From Arsenicicoccus bolidensis DSM 15745 (GTDB taxonomy: Bacteria > Actinomycetota > Actinomycetes > Actinomycetales > Dermatophilaceae): a stretch of 61,865 nt of DNA. The position numbers were made by a program, and so were the translations under genes. The notes beneath the pieces are model-generated. The model was not told the origin of the DNA. It ran no database searches and saw only the letters and a list, made by a program, of their open reading frames with translations. The DNA is taken from positions 1 through 61,865 of the forward strand of contig NZ_AUFG01000023.1 in the NCBI RefSeq assembly GCF_000426385.1, given 5' to 3'. Numbering within the stretch: the stretch's first letter is position 1; each line of letters starts with the position of its first letter. This document shows positions 55,562 to 61,865 of the stretch, piece by piece.

Positions 55562-56579
55562 CCCGCGGCCGCGCGTCGTCCGCCTCCACGACCCGGCCGA
55601 CGACCCACCAGCGCCCGTCCGGGTCGCTCTGGTCCCGCAGCAGCGGGCTGTCGGCAGGGAAGGTCGCGAGGAGCGAGTGCTCCTCTCCCCCGGTCAGCAC
55701 CTGCGACCACGCCACGTCGAGCGGCAGCACGTCCGTCAGCGGCGGGTCCACGAAGTCCCGCTCGAGGTTCGTGCGGTCGAGGTCGATGCGGACCCTCGAC
55801 GCCCGGGCAATCCGGCCCGCGTCGCGGACCAGGCCGTCGGACACGTCCATCATCGCGGTGGCGCCCGCGAGCGAGGCGACGACCCCCGAGGAGACCGCGG
55901 TCACCGGCGTGCGGTGGAACCACATGAGGACGCTCCGAGCGCTCTGCTCGTGCCATCCCGGAGGGGGCTCCGCGCCCGTGGGGTATGGCCGGGGGCTGCC
56001 GGGATCCGTCTCCCCCTGCGCGTAGAGCCACCAGCCGGCCCCCGACCAGCCGAGGGACCCGTGGACGGCCAGGACGTCGCCGACCCGCGCCCCTGACCGC
56101 AGCACCGGATCGCGGCCCTCCAGGTCGCCGAGCGCCGTGATCGAGACCATCACCACGCCGTCCGGTGCCCCCGAGAGGTCCCCGCCCACGACGCTCACGT
56201 CATACCGCTCGGCCTGGGACGCCACCCCCTGCGAGAACTCCTCGGCCCACCGGGCCGGCAGGTCACCGTGCGCGGCCAGGGTCACCAGGAGCCCGGTCGG
56301 GCGGGCGCCCATCGCGGCGATGTCGGCGACGTTCTGCGTGACGAGCTTGGACCCGACCTCCGCCGGCGTCGACCACTCGTCGCGCCAGTCGTGCCCCAGC
56401 ACCATCGTGTCGGTGGTCGCGACCACGGAGCCGGAGGCCGCCCGGAGCACGGCGGCGTCGTCGCCGGGCGGGACCAGGACGTCCTCGCGCTGGACGAAGT
56501 AGGGGAAGATCCGGTCGAGCAGGTCCTCCTCGGACAGGTCCCGCAGGCGCGGTCCGTCCTGGGCGTGGGCTTCTGACAT
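55506..56579 (-). CDS. thiL: Thiamine-monophosphate kinase
   Basis: Phosphorylates thiamine monophosphate to the pyrophosphate cofactor. The 357-residue protein shows the PurM/ThiL layout: LLDRIFPYF, VPPGDDAAVLRA, VATTDTMVLGHDWR, GSKLVTQNVADIAAMGARP, VVGGDLSGAPDGVVMVSITALG, MMDVSDGLVRDAGRIA and a TGGEEHSLLATFP region, with an acidic C-terminal substrate loop. The start is ATG 56579; an upstream in-frame extension to 56639 has no ribosome-binding site. It is convergent with the acyltransferase gene, overlapping it by 56 bases. Confidence 0.95.
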   Translation of the reverse strand: MSEAHAQDGPRLRDLSEEDLLDRIFPYFVQREDVLVPPGDDAAVLRAASGSVVATTDTMVLGHDWRDEWSTPAEVGSKLVTQNVADIAAMGARPTGLLVTLAAHGDLPARWAEEFSQGVASQAERYDVSVVGGDLSGAPDGVVMVSITALGDLEGRDPVLRSGARVGDVLAVHGSLGWSGAGWWLYAQGETDPGSPRPYPTGAEPPPGWHEQSARSVLMWFHRTPVTAVSSGVVASLAGATAMMDVSDGLVRDAGRIARASRVRIDLDRTNLERDFVDPPLTDVLPLDVAWSQVLTGGEEHSLLATFPADSPLLRDQSDPDGRWWVVGRVVEADDARPRVTLDGEAIQGQGWDHFAG

Positions 56580-56698
56580 GCGACCTCCAGTGCGGGCCTT
56601 CGGGAGCGACACGCTACCGTGGTCGCGACGCGGCACCACCCTTGGTCCCGCACCCGCCGCAGCGACGCGGCGGTCACCTAGAACGAGTGGAGGATTCG

Positions 56699-56932
56699 AT
56701 GGTCCAGGCCTACATCCTGATCCAGTCCGAGGTCGGCAAGTCGTCCCAGGTCTCCGAGTCCGTCGGCGCCATCGACGGCGTGGTCAAGGCCGAGGAGGTC
56801 ACCGGACCCTACGACGTCATCGCCCGGGTCGAGGCGGAGAACGTCAACGAGCTCGGCCAGCTCGTCATCGCCAAGATCCAGGACATCCAGGGCATCACCC
56901 GCACCCTGACCTGCACCGTCGTCCACGGCTGA
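56699..56932 (+). CDS. Stand-alone Lrp/AsnC ligand-binding (RAM) domain protein
   Basis: A 77-residue RAM domain without the helix-turn-helix of full Lrp regulators: MVQAYILIQSEVGKSS, VKAEEVTGPYDVIARVEA and ITRTLTCTVVHG are the beta-alpha-beta elements that bind amino acids in dimers. It may sense amino acids or act as a partner of a regulator. The start is ATG 56699 behind GTGGAGGA. It is followed 10 bases later by the DUF3515 gene, and thiL is divergent on the left, a common actinobacterial arrangement. Confidence 0.88.
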   Translation: MVQAYILIQSEVGKSSQVSESVGAIDGVVKAEEVTGPYDVIARVEAENVNELGQLVIAKIQDIQGITRTLTCTVVHG

Positions 56933-56942
56933 GCAGGAGACC

Positions 56943-57416
56943 GTGCAGGGTCTGCTCGACCGACGCGTCCTCGTCACGGCCACCGTCTGCGCTCTCGCAG
57001 CGGTGGCCGTGACGCTGCTCCTGCTGCGTCCGCGGCCGGTCGAGGTGGTCGCCGGCCCCGCCGACACGTCGGCAGCCTGCGTGGCGGCCCGGGAGCACTG
57101 GCCCGCCACGGTGGCCGGTCAGGAGCGCCGAGACGACGTCGTCGGCGCCCGGAGCGTGGCGGCCTGGGGATCGCCCGCGATCATCGCCCGCTGCGGCCTG
57201 GCTCCTCAGCCGCCCAGCGCCGACCAGTGCATCGACGTCAGCGGGACGGACTGGGTCGTGCAGCCGCTCACGGACGGGACGCGGTTGACGTCATACGGCA
57301 CGGACCCCGCGATCGAGGTGCTCGTCCCCGAGCGCTATGCCCCCGCTCCCCTGCGGGTCGGGGTCTTCGCGGACGCCGTCCGGTCTCTGCCCTCGACCGG
57401 TCGCCGCTGCACCTGA
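56943..57416 (+). CDS. DUF3515 family exported protein
   Basis: A 157-residue actinobacterial DUF3515 protein. It has an N-terminal membrane or signal segment (LVTATVCALAAVAVTLLLL) and then a small domain with two conserved Cys pairs (AACVAAREHWPATVAG; IARCGLAP; QCIDVSGTDW), probably disulfide-bonded outside the cell. The C terminus ends RRCT. Function unknown; the family is usually beside thiL/ddl and the RAM-domain gene, as here. The start is GTG 56943. Confidence 0.88.
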   Translation: MQGLLDRRVLVTATVCALAAVAVTLLLLRPRPVEVVAGPADTSAACVAAREHWPATVAGQERRDDVVGARSVAAWGSPAIIARCGLAPQPPSADQCIDVSGTDWVVQPLTDGTRLTSYGTDPAIEVLVPERYAPAPLRVGVFADAVRSLPSTGRRCT

Positions 57417-57438
57417 CTCCCCGGGGCAGACTGGGCCC

Positions 57439-58404
57439 ATGAGCGCCTCCGACAACGCCGCCCCCACCGAGCACCAGGGTGGGGACAGCCTGGTCACCGT
57501 CCTCGTCGCCCTCGGCGCCAACGCCCTGATCGCGGTCGCCAAGACGGTGGTGGCGGTCATCACCGGATCCGCGTCGATGGTCGCCGAGGCGGCACACTCG
57601 TGGGCGGACGCGGGCAACGAGATCTTCCTGCTGCTGGCCGAGCGGAAGTCGGGTCGTCCACGAGACCGCTCGCACCCCCTCGGCTACGGCCGCGAGGCGT
57701 ACGTCTGGTCCATGTTCGCGGCGTTCGGCCTGTTCACGGCCGGCTCGATCGTCTCCATCTGGCACGGCATCACCTCCCTGACCACCGAGGAGGCCGAGAC
57801 CGACTACCTGCTGGCGTACGTCGTGCTGGCCGTCGCCTTCGTCCTCGAGGGCATCTCCTGGCTGCAGGCCATGCGGCAGACGCGACGCGAGGCCCGGGCC
57901 CGCGGCCTGTCGGCGGCCCGCTACATCTGGGGCACGCCCAACCCCACCCTGCGCGCCGTCGTCGCCGAGGACAGCGCGGCGCTCATCGGCATCGTGCTCG
58001 CCGCGCTGGGCATCCTGCTGCACGAGCTGACCGGCAACCCGGTGTGGGACGCCGTCGGCTCGATCCTCGTGGGCGTCCTTCTCGGGATCGTCGCGATCTT
58101 CCTCATCGACCGCAACCGCGACTTCCTCACGGGGCAGGCGGTGTCGCCCGACGTCCGACGCAAGGCCCTCACCGCCCTGCTCGGGCACCCCGAGATCGAG
58201 CGCGTGACCTACCTGCACCTCGAGTGGGTCGGCCCGCAGAAGGTCTTCCTGGTGGCCGCCGTCGACCTGACGGGCGACGCCCCCGAGCACGACCTCGCCG
58301 TGACCCTGGACCGGCTGGGCGACGAGCTGCGGACGCACGAGATGGTCGAGGAGGCCGTCCTGACCCTCGCCACGCCGGACCGTCCGTCGCTCGAGCTGGG
58401 CTGA
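57439..58404 (+). CDS. CDF-family cation efflux transporter
   Basis: A 321-residue cation diffusion facilitator with the standard six membrane segments and a cytoplasmic C-terminal domain. Motifs: GANALIAVAKTVVAVITGSASMVAEAAHSWADAGNE (with the H-x3-D metal site HSWAD in segment 2) and NPTLRAVVAEDSAALIGIVLA (segment 5, with ED and later D/H). The C-terminal domain is the ferredoxin-like dimer part (ERVTYLHLEWVGPQKVFL). The exported ion is probably Zn2+, Fe2+ or Mn2+. The start is ATG 57439, 22 bases after DUF3515. Confidence 0.92.
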   Translation: MSASDNAAPTEHQGGDSLVTVLVALGANALIAVAKTVVAVITGSASMVAEAAHSWADAGNEIFLLLAERKSGRPRDRSHPLGYGREAYVWSMFAAFGLFTAGSIVSIWHGITSLTTEEAETDYLLAYVVLAVAFVLEGISWLQAMRQTRREARARGLSAARYIWGTPNPTLRAVVAEDSAALIGIVLAALGILLHELTGNPVWDAVGSILVGVLLGIVAIFLIDRNRDFLTGQAVSPDVRRKALTALLGHPEIERVTYLHLEWVGPQKVFLVAAVDLTGDAPEHDLAVTLDRLGDELRTHEMVEEAVLTLATPDRPSLELG

Positions 58405-58526
58405 TCCCACCCCACGGCTGACCGGCGCCTCCCCCTGTTGGCCTGCCCGTCGCCCACCCGACGGCGGCCCGTCACCTCGCCGAGGCAGGCTGCGGGGATC
58501 CGACCGGACTCCCCCGGAGGTCCGCC

Positions 58527-59636
58527 ATGCGCACCCGTCACGCCCTCGCCGGTCTCGGCGCCCTCACCCTCTGCCTGTCCCTCGGCGCGCCCGCGGTCGC
58601 CGGGCAGGACGGCGCCGGACAGGACGGCACCGGCAGGGACCAGGTCAAGGAGCAGGCCAAGGACCAGCGACAGGTCCAGGCACAGGGGCGTGGCAAGGGC
58701 CACCAGCGGCTCTACACGTTCGCCGTCATCGGGGACACGCCCTACGGCGCCGAGATGATCGCCCGCTTCCCGCAGGACGTGGACCGCATCAACGCCGACA
58801 AGGACGTCCAGCTGGTCATGCACGTCGGCGACATCAAGAACGGCTCGTCGCCGTGCTCCGACGCGTACCTCACCTGGATGCGAGGGCAGCTCGACCGGCT
58901 CGAGGACCCGGTGGTCCTCACCCCCGGGGACAACGAGTGGACCGACTGCCACCGTCCCGCCGCCGGTGGCTTCGACCCGCTGGAGCGGCTCGCCAAGGTC
59001 CGCTCGGTCTTCTACCCGCAGCCAGGCACGACCCTCGGCAAGCACCCGATGTACGTCAACGCCCAGACCTCTCTCGGTTTCCCCGAGAACGTCATGTGGT
59101 CCCGCGCCGAGGTGCAGTTCGCCACGGCCCACGTCGTCGGCTCCAACAACGGCTTCCTGCCATGGACCGGCAGGACGACCACCACGCCGCAGCAGCTCGC
59201 GGAGGCGGTCGACCGCACCGCCGCGGCCGTCACGCACATCCGGGCGACCTACGCCGAGGCGCGCCGCACCAAGGCCAAGGCGGTCGTCATCGGGATGCAG
59301 GCCGACATGTTCGACGTGACCCAGAAGGCCTGGAGCCTCGACACCAACAGCGCCTTCGTCCCCGTCATCAAGGCCCTGACCGAGGAGTCCAACCGCTTCG
59401 GCGGGGCGACCTACCTCCTGGACGGCGACTCGCACGTGTTCAACGACGACTACCCGCTGACCGCCGGGTCGGTCTGGCTGCAGCGCTACGGGCTCACCAC
59501 GCCGGCACCGAGGATCCACCGCATCACCGTCGACGGCGAGGCCGCCGCGGACGAGTACCTCTCGATGACCGTCGACCCCAAGGCCAAGAAGGGCTCCCGC
59601 GACGTCCTCGTCTACCGCCGCGTGCCCCTGACCTGA
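58527..59636 (+). CDS. Secreted calcineurin-like metallophosphoesterase
   Basis: A 369-residue exported protein: signal peptide (ALAGLGALTLCLSLGAPAVAG), a low-complexity Gln/Lys/Asp linker, then a metallophosphoesterase fold with GDTPYG (D-x-H variant), VGDIKNG (GDxx), LTPGDNEWTDC (GDN-x-E), and later LLDGDSHVF in place of the usual GHxH. So the dinuclear-metal site looks only partly canonical. It may act on extracellular phosphomonoesters or be a wall-associated protein. The start is ATG 58527, with GGAGG ahead. There is no co-transcribed partner. Confidence 0.8.
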   Translation: MRTRHALAGLGALTLCLSLGAPAVAGQDGAGQDGTGRDQVKEQAKDQRQVQAQGRGKGHQRLYTFAVIGDTPYGAEMIARFPQDVDRINADKDVQLVMHVGDIKNGSSPCSDAYLTWMRGQLDRLEDPVVLTPGDNEWTDCHRPAAGGFDPLERLAKVRSVFYPQPGTTLGKHPMYVNAQTSLGFPENVMWSRAEVQFATAHVVGSNNGFLPWTGRTTTTPQQLAEAVDRTAAAVTHIRATYAEARRTKAKAVVIGMQADMFDVTQKAWSLDTNSAFVPVIKALTEESNRFGGATYLLDGDSHVFNDDYPLTAGSVWLQRYGLTTPAPRIHRITVDGEAAADEYLSMTVDPKAKKGSRDVLVYRRVPLT

Positions 59637-59661
59637 CCGACGCTCGTGGGAGAGTGGCGGC

Positions 59662-60639
59662 ATGCCTCTCCCCCACGTGCTCCCCGGGCGGCGGTATGCC
59701 GTCCGCGTGGCCACCGCCCACCCCGTCGCCGACGGCGGGGCCACCGGCACCGCGGCCCGCGACGTGGTGGGTGTCCTCGTCGGTGCGGACGCGGGCACGT
59801 GGACGCTGCTGCCCGAGGACCGTGGCCCCGAGACCGTGGCGGTGGCGGACGTGCGGGCGGCCCGCGAGGTGCCGCCCCGCGTCGTCCGCCCGACCTCCTC
59901 GATCGACGACGTCCAGCGGCTCGCCGCTCGCGGCTGGCCAGGTCTCGAGCAGCACCGCCTCGGCGGGTGGCTGCTGCGGGCGGGTGCGGGCTACACGGGG
60001 CGCGCCAACTCCGCCCTGGTCGCCGGGGATCCTGGCCTGCCGATCGAGGAGGCGGTGACGCGGGTCGAGGCGTTCTACGCCGAGCGCCAGACCTCGGCCC
60101 GCTTCCAGCTCGCCTATCCCCTCACGGGACCTCAGGACCCGGCCGGTGACGTCGACGCCGTGCTCTCGCGCCGCGGCTACGCCGTGGTGACGCCGACCTA
60201 CACCTACGTCACCGACCTGCGCACGCTGGACCCCGCACCGCTGGGCGACCTGACCGCCTCCTGGGCCGACGACCCCGACGAGGAGTGGCTCGCCCCCGAG
60301 AGCCCGCTGCACGGTCGTCACCCGCGCGCCGTCGACGTCATCACGGCGTGCCCGGCGCGCTACCTGACGCTGCGGTCCGGCGGGGGCTTCGTGGCCCGGG
60401 CGCGGCTCGTCGTCACCGAGGACTGGTGCGGCATCACCGAGCTCGTCGTCGACGAGTCGGTGCGCGGGCGGGGGATCGGACGTCGCGCCATGGGCGAGCT
60501 GACCCGTGCGGGGCGCGAGTCGGGGGCCCGCTTCGGCTACCTGCAGGTGCTCCAGACCAACGCCGCGGCCACCGGCCTCTACGACTCCCTCGGCTGGCGC
60601 CGGCACCACCGCTACCACTACCGCGCCCTCCCCTCCTGA
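59662..60639 (+). CDS. GNAT family N-acetyltransferase
   Basis: A 325-residue protein with a degenerate N-terminal domain (beta-rich, VRVATAHPVADGG; ARDVVGVLVGAD) and a C-terminal GNAT domain: GGFVARARLVVTEDWCGITELVVDESVRGRGIGRRAM (acetyl-CoA loop R-G-x-G-I-G), then GYLQVLQTNAAATGLYDSLGW. Two-domain acetyltransferases of this size are common in actinobacteria; the substrate is unknown. It lies between the phosphoesterase and the PLP-enzyme genes with gaps of 25 and 64 bases. Confidence 0.88.
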   Translation: MPLPHVLPGRRYAVRVATAHPVADGGATGTAARDVVGVLVGADAGTWTLLPEDRGPETVAVADVRAAREVPPRVVRPTSSIDDVQRLAARGWPGLEQHRLGGWLLRAGAGYTGRANSALVAGDPGLPIEEAVTRVEAFYAERQTSARFQLAYPLTGPQDPAGDVDAVLSRRGYAVVTPTYTYVTDLRTLDPAPLGDLTASWADDPDEEWLAPESPLHGRHPRAVDVITACPARYLTLRSGGGFVARARLVVTEDWCGITELVVDESVRGRGIGRRAMGELTRAGRESGARFGYLQVLQTNAAATGLYDSLGWRRHHRYHYRALPS

Positions 60640-60703
60640 GGCCCTGGCGCCCCCGAGGCTCCTGACGGCGGTGCGGTCGGTCTTCTCGGCATACGGTGTG
60701 GGC

Positions 60704-61768
60704 ATGCACGAGGACTGGACCCTGGCCACCCGCTCCGTCGCCCTCGGACGCCCGGCGCACGAGCCCGGCGCGCCGGTCAACGCGCCGCTCGAGCTGTCGA
60801 GCACCTATGTCGCGGGCGCGGATCCGGGCTACGGACGCGTCGGCAACCGCACGTGGGACGCCTTGGAGCAGACCCTGGGTGGGCTGGAGGGCGGCCGGTG
60901 CCTCGCCTTCGCCAGCGGTATGGCGGCCGTGGCCGCCGCCCTCTCCCTCGTCCCCCGAGGCGGGGTCGTCGTGGCGCCGGACGGGGCCTACAACACGACG
61001 CTGTCGCTGCTCGCGTCGCTGGCTGCGGACGGCTCCGTGCGCGAGCTGCGTCGCGTGGACCCGGCCGACACGGACGCGGTGGTCGCGGCGCTGCCGGGGG
61101 CCGACCTGGTGTGGCTCGAGTCCCCCACCAATCCCCTGCTCGAGGTGGCCGACCTGTCCGCGATCGCCGCGGCCGCCCACGACGCCGGTGCGATCGTGGT
61201 GTGCGACAACACCTTTGCGACTCCGATCGTGCAGCGGCCGTTGGAGCTCGGGGTCGACGTCGTCGTCCACTCGGTGACGAAGTACCTCGCGGGACACTCC
61301 GACGTCGTCCTCGGTGCCGTCGTCACGGACCGACGTGAGCTCGGCGAACGGCTGCACGCGCACCGGACCCTGCACGGCGCGATCCCGGGACCGCACGAGA
61401 CGTGGCTGGCGCTGCGCGGCATGCGCACCCTGGCGCTGCGGGTCGAGCGGGCGACGGCGAGCGCCGCCGAGCTGGCCAGGCGGCTGGGCGAGCACCCGTC
61501 GGTGAGCCGGGTGCGCTACCCGGGGCTGGGCGCGATCGTGTCCATCGAGATCGCCGCCGGCGCAGAGGCCGCCGACCGCGTGTGCCGCGCCACCCGGCTG
61601 TGGACGCACGCGACGAGCCTCGGCGGGGTGGAGTCACTGCTCGAGCGCCGTCGCCGTCACGCCAACGAGCCCGTCGTCGTGCCCGAGGATCTCGTCCGCC
61701 TGTCGGTCGGGATCGAGGACGTCGAGGACCTGTGGCGCGACCTCGACCAGGCACTGCGCAGCGTGTGA
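60704..61768 (+). CDS. Cys/Met-metabolism PLP enzyme (cystathionine lyase/synthase-like)
   Basis: A 354-residue fold-type I pyridoxal-phosphate enzyme of the trans-sulfuration family. The family pattern is clear: SSTYVAG, YGRVGNRTWDALEQTLGGLEGG, FASGMAAVAAALSLV, SPTNPLLEV, CDNTFATPIVQRPLELG and the PLP-binding Lys in HSVTKYLAGHSDVVLGAV. It is shorter than the usual ~380-400 residues and has a truncated C-terminal domain (the SIEIAAG to GGVESLLE part is present). It could be cystathionine gamma-lyase, gamma-synthase or a related enzyme; sequence alone does not decide. The start is ATG 60704. The last ~97 bases of the window show no gene. Confidence 0.92.
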   Translation: MHEDWTLATRSVALGRPAHEPGAPVNAPLELSSTYVAGADPGYGRVGNRTWDALEQTLGGLEGGRCLAFASGMAAVAAALSLVPRGGVVVAPDGAYNTTLSLLASLAADGSVRELRRVDPADTDAVVAALPGADLVWLESPTNPLLEVADLSAIAAAAHDAGAIVVCDNTFATPIVQRPLELGVDVVVHSVTKYLAGHSDVVLGAVVTDRRELGERLHAHRTLHGAIPGPHETWLALRGMRTLALRVERATASAAELARRLGEHPSVSRVRYPGLGAIVSIEIAAGAEAADRVCRATRLWTHATSLGGVESLLERRRRHANEPVVVPEDLVRLSVGIEDVEDLWRDLDQALRSV

Positions 61769-61865
61769 CACCTGGCCCCGCGTCGTCGAGCCGGGCACCC
61801 GCGCCGCTGACTCGGGTCGCCGCACCCGTCTCACCCTGCAACCCGAGACCACCTCGCCAGCGCGA

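Overview
The window is high-GC DNA from an actinobacterium, most plausibly the order Micrococcales (Intrasporangiaceae/Dermatophilaceae-like). This rests on gene order (rnhB-DUF2469-yraN-yifB; rpsP-khpA-rimM-trmD-rplS-lepB; ftsY-smc; rnc-rpmF-DUF177-coaD-rsmD-recG-DAK2), strong GC3 bias, frequent GTG starts and GTGA/ATGA overlaps. No tRNA, rRNA or CRISPR array was recognised.

Left end (1 to about 10,140): a decayed accessory island. It begins with the 3' end of an IS3-family element inserted in a secreted RHS/YD-repeat protein gene. Next come a winged-helix-like gene overlapping a DUF3800-like gene, an intact VbhA-type antitoxin beside a broken Fic toxin, a truncated Mrr-like nuclease whose 5' end lies next to two perfect palindromes, and several small, frameshifted or hypothetical genes, some with zinc-finger-like motifs. 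The island stops inside yifB (comM), which keeps only its first ~80 codons, so the chromosomal backbone resumes at about 10,140.

Backbone part 1 (10,128-16,919, minus strand): yifB (truncated), yraN, DUF2469, rnhB, two adjacent signal peptidase I genes, rplS with a hairpin-rich leader, trmD fused to a GNAT acetyltransferase domain, rimM, khpA and rpsP. A large TPR-like/GGDEF/EAL protein follows (17,121-19,703).

Carbohydrate region (19,884-29,148): a CUT2 sugar ABC transporter (binding lipoprotein, permease, double ATPase), a ROK-type repressor with a candidate operator, and an amidohydrolase, all on the minus strand. On the plus strand lie a processive family 2 glycosyltransferase with a single-base frameshift, a tiny membrane protein and a secreted GH26-like glycosidase, which together look like a surface polysaccharide module.

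Backbone part 2 (29,158-41,820, minus): ffh, the nitrogen module amtB-glnB-glnD with a GlnR-like box, mug, ftsY, a small membrane protein, smc and acylphosphatase. SRP (ffh) and its receptor (ftsY) therefore flank the nitrogen genes.

Right part (41,943-61,865): a Tat/lipoprotein polysaccharide-deacetylase-like protein; a His-rich, Tat-exported PHP metallohydrolase overlapping an unknown gene that ends in PTPCCADHG; the mutM-rnc-rpmF-DUF177-coaD-rsmD-recG-DAK2 block; rpmB with a clear promoter and terminator; a YeiB/HGSNAT-like membrane acyltransferase converging on thiL; then a RAM-domain protein, DUF3515, a CDF transporter, a secreted phosphoesterase, a GNAT protein and a Cys/Met-metabolism PLP enzyme.
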